A program made the position numbers and the translations under genes. A stretch of DNA of 64,000 nucleotides. Origin: Urechis unicinctus. Taxonomy: Eukaryota; Annelida; Polychaeta; Xenopneusta; Urechidae. The notes below the pieces were generated by a model that was not told the origin of the DNA, did not search any database, and saw only the letters and a program-made list of their open reading frames with translations. Shown piece after piece: positions 37,746 through 51,954 of the stretch. The number at the start of each line of letters is the position of its first letter. The stretch's first letter is position 1. The stretch spans positions 24,941,145-25,005,144 of the forward strand of contig CM067344.1 of the NCBI GenBank assembly GCA_034190875.2, read 5' to 3'.

Positions 37746-40424
37746 CAATACCAAACCTCTTTTGAAAGTCGATTTTATGTATATCAACGGCGTGTAATGG
37801 CCGATGCTTTGTACAGCGTTCCAAGTATGGTCGATAGAAGCGCTCCAGTGACTCTCAGTAACAGGCTAGGCTCCGGCTAGTTAAATTAGTTGGCAAGGAA
37901 CGCAGTCTATTAAATTGTAGTTATCCGAATTACCTGCGCATAGGTTTATATGACACTCAGAAAATTCATTGATCCTCCCAACACCATACTCAGGGTAATA
38001 ATTGTGTGGACATCTGACAAGACGTATTTTAAGCGAATGCTGCGGACGCCAGCTGACAAGCGTTGAATGAAATGATACAAAATCGTGACCTGTGGCATGC
38101 CATTGAATATTGCACTCTTTCCTAGTAAATGTTAGTTTAGGTAACCATTGATTAGCATTCTTAACTAATCAAGTATTTCCAGCAGTCCAAACCAAGGTTG
38201 CCTGTGTTCTGCCCGTGTACTTACTTTGAGGAGCCATCATTGGCAAATTGTTGACCAATGGGCAGCGTACAGCTCCATGCTTGTAACTGCATAAATGTTC
38301 TGGTTGTATTAACACCTCATCTCATCGACAAATTTCAGACTTAGCAGTCTGCCGAACAAAGCCCTTAAACCTGATGTATACTGTCTGTTGCTCCCTGAAT
38401 GTTGATGTCATGTCGTAGGCCTATGGCTGGACTGTGTTTTAGTGCTGATATTATAGAGATATATATACACGGTCACATCTCGAATAAGAGCATGCATCAG
38501 GGATTAATGCCCATATAACACATTTCAATTTGACGGATAACATCGGAAAGGGACACCGTTGTGGATAATGTTTGCATGTTTGTCAGTCCCAAGGTTTTTC
38601 CAGCAAGTCAGTGACCCTTCAGCCCTAAGAGTTCGATGTTATCAGACATATATGTCTACGCTATCCAAACTAGCTTTGTACAAGTAAGTACTAATTAATC
38701 TATATCATGTATCGTATAATTATCATATAATTAAATATAGAGGCAATCTGTGGATTTTCTGCAATGTGAATTATCCGTTGTTTTGGTGCAGCTGTATGGA
38801 TCATTTTGATGGTTGTGCTGTTCTACCTTAGATGAAACGAGCGCTATGCAACAGAGGCATAATACCACAACAACACACAATGTACGGCGACTTATTATTG
38901 TCGATCAGAAATCACAACGTTGTAGAGAAGGTCTTTAACTGTCCATCAGTCAGTGGTTGCTTATATCCATGTCCTTGGTATCAGCCATGCTGGGTTATTT
39001 TACCCGATGTTAGGTATATGCTGCTTCGTTTCGATCATTATAGTAACGTCTCCTCGTATGCAATTGAGGTATTTGATCTCATTGATATTGCATTATTGAT
39101 TTCCCAAATAGCATGTAAGATTACTACACGTGTCTAGAATCTTTTAAAAAAAGATGTGCCAATTTGATTAATTACTCTCGATCCCCGTCACCGCGCAATG
39201 CCAATGATTGTCATCTTTTTGTACCTGATCGAATCAGCCGTCAAATATGAAATGACATATAAAACAGGGCATGTTTCTGTTTTCATATAAATGTGGTAAC
39301 AATTGATAAAAGACAGGTACTCAAAAGCTGAGTGTTATTCATTGAGTGACAATAATGTCAATCCTATGGCGCGCCAGCAGGAATGATTCATGCAAGTTCC
39401 GTACTGTATGTAACACAACGGAGGCAGATTTCGTTTAATGAACTTGACGTTATTAGCATCGGAATGAGATATTGGACATAGTTTGCCTAGGATGTTCCCT
39501 ATTGTTTCCGGATGTTTTGCATAAGCAGGATGTATCCATGGCAAATTAGGCTATATCCTGTGTGTGCGACAGCTTTATTTCATTCATGTGTCGTTGAGAA
39601 AATCTTGACACTGGTTACTCTTTTACATGTAGTATTCAATGTGGCCGGCTCTACACAAAACACGTTAAAATAACTTCGATTAATAAAATTAAAGTAGATC
39701 CTTAAGTCAATCGACTAGTGCTGTAGATTAAAGACCATAAGTATACATAAAAGCAGACTACATGAATAACCGCCAGCGGGGAGATGATATTGATGATTTG
39801 ATTGAACATTTATATGTGTGAACGGGTAGTTAAGTGTGACAATGTTTTAAACGAGGAATGTTGAGTAGAATTCGAAGGTTGTGTCTGGAATTTAAAGAGG
39901 TAGATATGACGTGTTACTTGATAAATTCATAACAAGAGAGGGCCTGAATAAGATGGGTCAAATCATTCGGTGGCTGCTAGTGAAGGTCAGAAACTTTAGT
40001 ATAAGAGAATAGCCGATCCAATTATGAGTAAGCGAGAGATCATTCACACAGCAAACTAAGTGGTAATAGTTCACTATATTGAGCGACATGAAAAACTGTC
40101 AGATAGCGTTATGCAGCTGCATTAAGGTGTGAACAGTTACCTATTCTTGTCCGTATTCCGCTCCGGTAAACTAGCATTGATTGGGAATATGTTGCATCCA
40201 ATATACTTAATCTGTATATGCGTCGATGTCTTTACAGGGACCCTTATGTTCAACAATGAGTCTGAAGTGTCTACAAAACACACATGCATGAGCGAAACCT
40301 ACTCCTCGTCACCCCCAAGCATCAATGGATTGGAATTTGTCCTTACTCGCAAGAACACTGAAAATAGTTTCATATCACAATCCATAGTGCCAAAGCTCTC
40401 ATCCTGATCACGGTGTTTCACATG

Positions 40425-41113
40425 GGTCTTTTCTCGGACCATTGATCTTCCTTGTCTACATCCTTTGCGTTATCCATCTAATCATATCTCATGTGGTCGA
40501 CAGGCATGGTTTCACAGACGACACACACATATACATGGCTATCGCCGACAAAATAGTTCCAACAGCCACGCAAAAAATATTGTAAGATTATACAAACCTG
40601 CCTTTCTTACACCTTGTTAAGATCTCTTAGGGGCCAATTAGAAATCTCGGGTGAACGTTTGATTCGTCCCTCTCTATGATAGTCCAGGTCGAGAAGATGG
40701 CTAATCAGCTAGTCCCGACTCCGCAAGAGGCTGACTGTCGAGAACTTCAAGCGTCTGGTTCTGTCACTGGTCATCTCAAGACTCGATTACTGCAACATTC
40801 TTCCATGTGGCGTCTCAGATTTGCTACTCTTAAGGCCCCTGGCCCCTGCATACACATGCCAGCTGCTTAACAGAACCTGTCTATATTCGATGTCAATTCA
40901 TTCAGTGTTTTTGTCCCGCATTAATGGAATAGAATGTGGTCAGTAGTAAATCACTCTGTATCCCGGCCTAAGTTTCCGGCAGCTCTCTAAACGCATATTT
41001 CTCCCGGGTAGCTTTCCAGACTTATATCAATTGTGTGAAGCGCTAGTGAGCATGCTGGCAAATCAAGCGCTATATAAATGACAATCTATCATAATCATTA
41101 TAATTTTTATTAT
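40425..41113 (+). mobile_element. Decayed LINE 3' end, copy 2
   Basis: Counterpart of the relic at 27315-28146, in the same register of the tandem unit. FTDDTHTYM is readable at 40511 onward and a remnant of the SLSM...SRLDYCN segment follows. It is shorter through internal losses and ends in a degraded ATT-rich tract. The shared position shows the LINE inserted before the unit was duplicated. Confidence 0.7.
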
Positions 41114-44100
41114 TATCAAAATTACCATTAATATTACGCTGTGCTTTGATTGATAGTGCTGCAATATTAACATATATTTAACAGTTTCAATGATTGTATT
41201 CGATTGAGTATTGGTATGTCTGAATGCGATCACTATTGTAATATATAACAATATGACGTGGTGTGGATTGGGACTGCACCAGGTGGGTCACCTCGGTGTA
41301 TTTCAATTAAGCTCGAGCCAAAGATCTTTTTACTCAGAGCAATCAGCCAACCGAAATGCTCCGGAGAAAGGCAAAATAAAAGAACGTCTCGGGGAAAACA
41401 TCGCTCTCACCTACAAGGTGATATTGAGACGGTGATGGATGAGGGTGACAGTGATGTAATGACTACGTTCTCTTGGCGCATGTGTGGAAAGCACACATAG
41501 CGAACCAATCAACGGACCACGAAGTGAATCTGATGCGTCGCAGCACAAATATGTCACCAATACGATGACGGACAAGCAGACTCGTTTACAGAAAAGCCAA
41601 CATTTCATCTAGTCAAGTAAATATAGGCACAAATAATATGTACAGCCTGCTGCGTCAGCTGGAATGATGTTTTAAAAACCTCATCAACCCTGGGAACCAT
41701 TAAACACGATCTTCGATAAAGCAAGAACCGAAAAACAAGCCGGGCTATATCAAATCGAAACTGCAACGGGCATGCACTCTCACATTCATAAATTCTGAAA
41801 TGATATTGCTCGTCAGGCATGATACGTACGAAACACCGTCCTTGTGAGGACGCTATTAAACACAGGCAAAAGCTCCTTCCCACTGGGTGCAGAGGGAAAG
41901 GGGTGACACATTGCCATTAGGACATAGCAGCGGGAATAGCCTTCCTTGGCAATATTTAGCTGATTTTAATACAAAACTGATTAAAACTCAGCCGTTTATC
42001 GAACGTTATGCAATATCAACAAACAATATCAATTTTACGGCCTGTACTGGTAATATATTGATACATATCTGTATGACGTAGAAATTCAAACAGTAACAAG
42101 CTGAAGACGATCAGATATATTCTTAAACGAGTGAAAGCCAATGCTGAAGATGATCCTATTTTGCAATTTTGGATAGCGGTATCACAAAACATAACACCGA
42201 AGCCCACTGAGATATGGCTTTAAAATCAACTTGAATTAATACCTCCTCGACATCGAATCATAGAGATATCGATATCTATTCATTAAAAAGTGTGGGGATT
42301 GCATGTTTCTAATGATAGTTGATAGTCCTATTTATTGAATATTGAACTGTAGTATAATACTGTTAACTATATTCACTGCATAGCTATTAAAAGACGATCA
42401 ATCGCTGCGACAGATGTTACGACAATTCTAATTCCGAATGAAGGATTGCGTTAACGACACACGAGGTTTGCAATTAATCATCATAATGACAACCACAAAA
42501 CGTCCCGCAAACTATTTACAACGCTGTAACCTTCTATTACCCAATATTAACGACACCTTTGGTGCATAAATTTACTATTTTTCTCGTGCTAATTGGCATG
42601 TTTGCTGAATATTAATGCGTTATCAATAGATTCGTAAGGATAGTTGCATTACATTTGAAGTGGATTAATGTTTAGCACGATTGCTTCAGGTGCGAGTGCG
42701 TCTATTCATGTATTGATAAATTGTATCATTTCTAAGATCTTATATGAGCATGAATCTTTTCAGGTTACTTCACATAAAATTCCTTCCAGCATGGTGATTA
42801 GCTAGTCTGCGTCCCGCCCTCTAGGAGCTATGCTACGCTGCTCACCCAAGGGATATTCTGCATCTGCAAGGGTGGTAAATAACAGTTACGTCTGGGTTAA
42901 TAATGTGTCACCTCATCACAAAAAAATAGGGGTTCTGTCTCCGGACAGCATGGTACGTTGTGTTGTGCTGGACCCATACATGCAATTAATACATCCAAAT
43001 AATCTAATTGAGTATCATGTCGGTATGATAAGATTAACCTGTCCGGTGTTGCGACGCTCACGAGTCATTGACCGACTTGACTAATATTAATGTGGTCTTG
43101 AAAAGCCCGCTAACAACTTTTCTTTCATAAAACACACATCACAAATTGAAACATCATATTACGTTGACTGTTCGGAATTAGAGCTGCAATAAGGTTATTT
43201 ATAACTTTAAATAAAAAACTTGTCAAAGATTTACTGTATTCCGTACATGTACGCAAATATATATATCCACATTTGCATCTTGGCTTATAGTTTCAATTAA
43301 TGTAAAAATCGTATCGTGTTGAACATTGCCTTTACGATGTGTTATGTTATCATGGAAGTAGTTTATTATTTATGTTCTTGTATGATACCTTATGCCGCTG
43401 GTCTGTTTTCCAGAGAGAGGCAGGACTAGCTTCATTACAGGCCGATAGTCATCAATATTCTTAGCACCCATATTATGAGGTGTGTGGATTGTTTAAATGG
43501 CACCGCCCAGAAGGTCAGAGTGTCAGTCATATGTCAGTTTAAGGACGGGGCTAGGCAAGTTTTATTGCAGGGTGGGGTCTAGTGTTTTGCTGCAGTCGGA
43601 ACAGGTGACCAACCGAAAGACAGAGTGGGGGGACTTGTCGATTAAAATTTCACCTCCTGGCAGATTCAGTATCTGTGCAAAATCAAACCACAATTATACG
43701 CATGTGAACCATACAAAACACGAGCCTGCAATGGTGACAGAGATGGTAACTATTAATATCGTAATTTGTCTGTTGGTGCGGACTGACGGTCAATCTTGAC
43801 AAGATAAAGTCCAATATATATTCATCATATAATGTTTTCGTTGACAGCCAGGCATTGCATATTGCGAGCAGTCATTCACATTGATCAGGGGGAAGTAGAG
43901 TATATTTCATCCAGATTAACAAAGAGCCTTTTTATGGACGTTCATTTTCAAATTTAACTTGTGAATTTTTCTAATTTGCGCACATCGAGTATCTAACCAT
44001 GGTGATATAACTTTCGTAATAGCGTTAATGGTTATTATATGGTATGGAGGTTACATTACAAAGTACACAAAAATATAGAAATCGAATGAAAAAGTGAATT

Positions 44101-44718
44101 GCGCACTAAAATTCTAAATATGTAATGAAGGTATACGAAATAATGTCAGTTTACTGACTTCATTAAATTTTTCTTCCATTTGACTTTTGTTTCCTACGCG
44201 TCCCGCTCCAACCCAAGTATGTTACGATAAAGCGATACACAGACATTGAATCAACAGTAAGTATCACTGCGTACTTCTCGTTTTATTACACCTACCCAGC
44301 TTAAAATACCACGTACAATCGCAGGACATGATTTATATCTGAACAATGTTCCCGATAAAAGTAATCAGTTGGATTTCGCCACATCGTTTTTTTACCAATT
44401 ACATGCTTCGCTTAGCTCGTGACACTATCAGAGAGACGGGGGGCTTGGGTAATTTGTATTCGTCGGTGATAAGACCAATAGGCATCGACCGAAATTCAGA
44501 CTCAGTTACTTCTTGTTCGTTGGACACACTGCACAGCAAATACTCAAAGCGATGAATGGCGTTCTTGTGCATTCAGTATTTTGAATCGCTTGCTGTTTAA
44601 TCGATATTCAATTTACATAGTTTGGTCAGTCGGATTTGGCACCCTATGCCCGCAGAAACAGTGATAACACAATCTGAAGTCTTAGCATCTGAGGTAGATG
44701 TTAGTAGGGGCGTAAAAA

Positions 44719-44932
<214 letters not shown>

Positions 44933-45690
44933 CACACACCGTTTTATGATCGACCTTAACCTGTCAGGTATCCGGTTCTCTACAACTCAATCAAGTTGTG
45001 TCTGCAATCTACCCTGTTTGGTAACCTATGTATTGCTGTAAATGCTAATTCATATTTCGGTTGCCGCTGATCGCTGCCTGCCAGTTTTGTTCTAAGAGTA
45101 CAGCCTATTCGATGAATTCAATTAAGGCGAGTTTTATGCTTCCAGCTTAATGGCATCATGTTTCCTACCCACATAAATGTTACACAATGAATAGGCCATG
45201 GAAGCCATAAGTGTGGCCTTCAGCGGGGAGGAAATATTGCCTCTTTTTCATGGGTTGCCTTGTTTTTGCAGACGGAATGGTGATAGATAGTGGCGATATA
45301 TTCGGCATTCGCTTCATATCAATCGTCTGCTATGATGTGTGTACAGCACGGGCGCGTCAGCTGCTTTCATATCTACCACGCTCTCCCATTTATTGACACT
45401 AACGATAATACATAAATCGTATCATACCATTTATAATAATAATTATCGAAATGTGGATGGTGCAAACAATGCAACTTCAGGCCGAGGGAGTCCATTAACA
45501 TATAACACTTCGTGGATGAGGTATCCATAATGCTATACCAAGTAATTGCATTGTGACTGCGCTGTTTGGTTGCGAAAGTTCTGTTCTTAATTTAGAATGA
45601 TTACTGGTACATACTGAGCTGTGCATCTTCTATCGCGTGGCTAGTCGTAAATTAAAAACACGAATAGAATTACGTTGGATATGAGTATAC

Positions 45691-45994
<304 letters not shown>

Positions 45995-47919
45995 TATTGC
46001 CTTTTCACGCTTTGAAGTAGATGGCTAATCCATACAGATTATGGACGTAAAGATCAGCGGCCTGAAACAGTCAACACCACGTGATTTGACTTGAAATATT
46101 TGTAGACGAATGACCTAATTGTAACCTTCATGAATAACTGACTTAAAAATCAGATCAACAGAGTGTTTCGATATCCTTGGACAACTGTGTCCAGTCAGCC
46201 ACATCTTGACAGGACGCGGGAGATTAATGACAAGAGCGATGTTCGAATTTGCACCAACGAGAATAAGTGCTGTACTCTCACTGAAATCCAATCGATCAAT
46301 TAACCATTGCTTTGGGTTTGCACAGTTACGATCCCTCGGCAACCTTCGACGACTGAGACAAAATTGATTTGTCAGGAAGAGTCACATATGACATTCATAT
46401 TCGGTTGCAATTATAGAAAACGACCCAATTAGTCCGCACATTTTTGTGATGTTTCTGGTTTGAAGCGATATTGCCTGATAACATTATGGCAAAGTGAGGG
46501 AAGTCGTCACCGTTGTAACTGACTGATTCCGATGGGTTAATTTCCAATCGACTGGCATGGGTATTGAAACGTTTAAAATATTGGTAATTGTAGACATTGA
46601 TCATCATATTTCACTCAATTTGTATTTGGAAATATTTGGCCTAGAAGCGACACAATTGATAAGTATCATGTTTACCATTTCATAATATTGAATACGCGAA
46701 TTCTTATAACCTTATTTATAAGTTCTCACTTTGCAAATTTGATTCCGCAAAAAATTGTACACGATGCCAGATATGAGCGCAAAACAATGCGTTCAGACAT
46801 GACCCGCTCCTGTTTCGTGTCTTGGTCGTCACATTGCTACATGCATATCGTTTACGAGCATCATTTAAGACAAGTCCCTTTTGCTGTATAAGTGTCAGGC
46901 TATTTGTTGATTGGTTTTTTGGCAATTTTCACCAGCAGTGCTAGGATTGATTCAATTTTGAATATCAGTCCGAGGATGCTGCTGCGAGAACTAGGCTTCA
47001 ATTACCAGTATGCTTACGTTTTGTAGGGCTTGGTCTTGAATATTTATAAGAAACTCAAAGACCTGTGCGACACATTGACACCCGTATTCCCAAGCTTTCT
47101 ACACTCCTCACGATTCATGACGGATCAAAAGTGGGCCAACTGGTCTTGCATATCGATCACAAATATGTTGTCAAAACTGTAATCACATTTCATCCAAATA
47201 GCGTCCCCGGAGTGAATTGATTTTCGACATCAGAGAGTACACTATGTCTTGCGTTTGTAACAACATTGTCTATCATTGCAGTTCATTGATTCATCAGTCA
47301 GTTCGGTTGCATTGACAATACCACGGATCAACCCTCGGAAACTGCCCCGAGGTTGAATCACAAAAAGGGGCTTGAAAGTTAATGTCGACTGTACTGACAG
47401 CAAACGCACCGCACTTCGGGAATGTGTAGCAGCCATTTGATCCACCAACATTTCAGTGAAACGAGCAAATGGCATCAGCCTTGTCCATGTCACGGTTCGA
47501 TTTAAATTATCCGGCAAGTCTATCACGTAGATAACACGATTGATTCTTACCAACTGAATAAAACTAACTCCCTGTTCAATTGGAACTGAACCAATTCACA
47601 GACACACGCACACAGACACACAGAGACATACACACATGTATATATATATATATATATCTTGTGTTTTGTGTTAGTTAGCGATCAGATGATGCAAATAACA
47701 TTTGCTATCTCATAGATTTTGGGGCATGTACATGTGCGAATTTGTTTCACATCATAGGTACTCGTAACAGAGGCTGAAGACGCCAAAGATTGTGTACACT
47801 GTGTGGTTGACTGCACGTGGCTGAGATTAGTTCAATATTTTATCATCCAGATGGTTCAGCTTACACGACGAACGACCATTAATGATAATTCGAGCTCTGC
47901 TTTATAGCCTGTTTGCACC

Positions 47920-48050
<131 letters not shown>

Positions 48051-48719
48051 TTACGCTGTTTGTAAAGTTAAGGATGATTAACCGTCCAATGTAATTTGCA
48101 GCGTCATAAAAGACGGTGCTTTATCCCGTCTCCCGCATTTCCTATTTACATATACCTAGCTATATTCGTCTAATATAACGACCAACATGAAGTCGGATTC
48201 ACAAGTGTTCTTATCACTCTGTTGTTTGAAAATACATCAAAACCTGTAGAAAGCACAGCATGCTTGGTGTGGTTGAAACTTCAATCAAATACGCTGCAGC
48301 ATAATCTAATGGCGCTTATACGTCTTTTGAACTATGGCCTTAGAGCAACGTATGATTTTTCGGTCTAACAATTATATAAATTATAGTTTTGTGTGGCTCT
48401 TCCATAAATCCGATTTAATCGAACAACCAATAACAAAGATTGCGTTTTGCTCGCACGGTAGCAACTACTTGACGTCTTCCATCAAGGGCTGCCATGAATC
48501 GTAAGACTTGACAGCTAATTTTGGGTGTAATCATAGGAAACGGCAAATAAATCCCGGGGCCGCCCAAGGTCTCTGTTTTGAGGCGATATGATGAACGACC
48601 CTCTCAGCAAAAGCCCCATCTTTGAACGTGGCATTTTCGAACAGATCAGTTTGCATGATAGAATGATTAAAATGTTGCTTCTTGCAAAGCCATTAATGTA
48701 TCATGACAATATATATAAT

Positions 48720-50435
48720 GTCTTTCTTTGCTGCTAGATGTGAATTTGAAACCGCGGCTTTAGTTCCCACCACTCTACCAAAGTGTATGCTGCCAGGTAT
48801 CTTTGTGTATTATACACTGAGGCATGTGCTCAGGTTGCATCACGACAGAGACAAGTACTGAATACAACTAATAGTGGACAACAACATCCGCTTAATCAAC
48901 AATTAACTGTATTAACAAACGCCATAGTGACATGCATACGAGCCGAGCATAACAGTACGCAAAATAGCCAGCATTAGTAGATATATAACTACATGTATTT
49001 ATGCAAACTTCTAGGGATTGATGCTAAATATAAATGGTTGAACTGAATTCAACAAAGCAATTAGATACGAGCTCTAGCTGTTAGAAGTGTGGTTCCAGCA
49101 AGCGATAAACTAGCCTAGTGTCATCAGTACCATCTGCGCCAACCCTGACCCGTTACATTTTCATGCTAGGATAAATTAATTATATCAACCCGAAACACAG
49201 AATGGCCTTATAGATTGAAATCATTTCGGACAAAGTATGATTCATAGAAGGTTATATATGTAGTTACGATTACAGTTGGTGCAAGAACGTGGTTCGCTTC
49301 TGAGTTCACAAATGTCGATCCAAACGAAACCCAAATTATACAAATTATTATGAACAACATGTAGCCGAAATACTTCGACCATCACGCCCAATACTGTGCC
49401 CTGCCATATAGCGATCAATTCATAGTTTGCGGGGTCGTTATCAACACTTGCATACGTAATAGGTGCACTGTTGATGACATTGCGATATATGCGCGTAGAC
49501 AATGCATATTTTTATTGCTAAAACGAAGTATTACCTTTGTAAGTTTGACAATAATGTAAGTAACTTCTTCTGTAGATTATAGTCAGTTAAGCATGCCATT
49601 GTTGCTGCTGTTTCTTATTTTCCCTGCCTTTGAAAATACGAAATTTTTTAACAAAGTTATACTCGATGCATATGCTGAACATATCTTTAAGACTGAAATG
49701 ATATCCGGAAATAATGGCAACATATGCATGACAAAATCCTTGGTTGTGGCCATTTAAGCAGCTCCTTGCCAAATTATGGTCATTTATGGCACTGTATCAG
49801 ACGCTTCACGTGCTTCTACTAGTTTGCATTAATGCCGAAATTGGCACTTTTCAACCAGCTAAGGGCGGAAGCGGAAATGAGGCACGGTGTATTGACTTGC
49901 TTATGGTTTAAAACATACCCAGTGTCGTGTGATTAATGATAGAAGTGCTTTAGCCAGTTAGCAGTATCTGCGTGATCTTAGGGATAAAATATTTTATTAA
50001 TTTGCTGCGGAGTATGCTTATGATATTATTTTTAAACACATTTGTATTCAAATTAGGACATATGCCTCCTTGAGTATAGCCCGCTAAATGTGCTGCCTCC
50101 TCAAATGCACGATAACGGACCTCATTGCCGGACTGGCAGTTGTATCATATATCAGGTTTCCATGCAGTCAATCGGTGCATAAGTCATGCGAAACGCTGGC
50201 GACGCTAGCAATCATGCCAGCAAACATCAATTTAAGCAGTATCATGTGTAATCTATTTTGAATATATATTGAAAATATTTGCTTGAATCGATTATTCCAT
50301 TTGGGATAATGATGAATTCGTAAACCCTATGCCCAGATGAAAGCACACCTCGCAAGCGTTGAATTCGTCGACATGACGATTTGCAGGCTCCAAGAAAACA
50401 GACCAGGCAGCCCAAATGACTTCTCTATGTCAACA
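48720..50435 (+). repeat. Very similar duplicate block, first member
   Basis: Nearly identical to 54455-56030, apart from an approximately 100-base stretch at about 49690-49795 missing from the second member and scattered single changes. Both carry the same 86-codon minus-strand frame (49242-49502), but the differences there are mostly amino-acid changing, so it does not look selected. No gene recognised. Confidence 0.8.
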
Positions 50436-51954
50436 ACCGCACAGATTGGCGTTGGTTGTTAATGCACGGCAATACAGACGTGTATTGATGGTCAGCAATT
50501 GTTACTGTCTGGAACGGTAGTTGAAGGCCTTTGCGGCTACAATTCATATTCCATATAATTAAGCATTTGGTTACACCACTTGTATCGAATGTGGTGCTAA
50601 AGCATGTGTTAAGGCTTGCAAGTCATTTCGGTAGAGAAGGGTCCCAATCTCTTAACACTATCAAGGTAGGGGGAATGCACGCGGTTCCCTGACAATATAA
50701 TGTTGTCTAAACAAGCTTATTGTGGCCTTCCAGAAATTGTCTGACCACAGGTACCTTTTATGGTCTAATGTGGTTTTCTGATTACTTTTTTCTGATGACG
50801 GACATTTCGTCATTAATGGTTTGTGAGGGCTGCGTGATATCATCACGTAAACCCTCTGTTTGTCTTATATATATGTTAGCATCAATTGATTTGTGTCTGA
50901 TTACAGGCTAATGTAGTATCCCTTGTTTTCATGATAGTTTAGATTCTGCAGCGGATAGAATATATATTAAAATGATTAATCAAACTTGTTACACGGTTCA
51001 GCTTTGTTTAATCACTACCTCCAAAGCAGAACAAGTACAGGTAGGCAGATAAATACAGGTAGGCAGTATGACAAGCTAGCGAGAACGGCATTGCCATATA
51101 ATCTACAAACTGCGATCACTGAAAACCCGAGCATGGGTGTAGCAATTTCACTGCTATGTTATACACCTTTTAGACACAACAGTTCATTATGATTGCACCG
51201 TATGATCACACTGTCGTTTTGCTTTTACCATGGATAACATGTCAATCTAATATCAATACGGACAAGTCTCATTTTTGTATGACTGGTGATTGACCCAACA
51301 TAACCTAGTAAGGCCTTAGGCTAACTACAATCATTATACTTGCCACATGTAGTGTATCAGTTATGCATTATCACACTCGGTGCTACAATCAAACCCATTA
51401 TTGATAGGTGATAACTAACAGACGGCGATGATCTAGTTATAACATCACCAGTATAGTTGGTTAATTTACATAATATATCTTTACGCTAATCAAAATGTCT
51501 TGACATCTCAGCTTATTTATTGGCATTGAAATGCCAGGGGTTTATCCGCTGTGACATGAAAACGGTTCATTTTTGATGATCATTTAACGATTAGTTGCAA
51601 AGCTACTTGGAGCAATAAAAGGAACAGCTTCACAAATGAGATAAGTATGTTATTGCATTTTTCTCATTCTATGTTAGTCTTGAGTTATGTTACGAGCAAG
51701 TATGTGGCTGTATATATATATCAGATGAAAAGCATCTGCAATTTAAGTATGTAATATACTTCATTTGCAATAGTATAGGTCTCCGGCATAAATCTTATTA
51801 ATTACTGAAGCTCTATATTTGCTGACATCAAACAGGGCAGCACGAAAACTATCATGGTGTATGAATATGGTTCCCTCGGGACATAAAACCGTCATAACGA
51901 GGATACTTCAAAAACTCATTACTGAGTTTTATGATTGACCTTTACTGGAAGAAC
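50436..51954. other. Private interval between the two duplicate blocks
   Basis: About 1.5 kb with no counterpart elsewhere in the window. It contains only short open frames and no recognisable repeat, RNA gene or transposon end. Confidence 0.5.

Larger units (their letters stand above)
28411..41417 (+). repeat. Giant tandem unit, copy 2
   Basis: Starts with the same words as position 1 and ends just before the next repeat of them at 41418. It follows copy 1 to about 33605. It then has about 340 bases of its own sequence and rejoins the unit at 33945, which matches 10290, so some 6 kb of unit is missing. It carries an empty target site at 34703-34722, a 2.5-kb private segment (35213-37745) and a LINE relic near its end. 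No host gene is recognised in it. Confidence 0.85.

Noticed and set aside
47242-47553. 103-codon minus-strand frame
   Set aside because: The copy 1 counterpart (about 4480-4680) does not stay open, and no known domain is visible.
49242-49502. 86-codon minus-strand frame repeated at 54963-55223
   Set aside because: The two copies are in near-identical recent duplicates, and the few differences are mostly amino-acid changing, so there is no sign of selection on protein.
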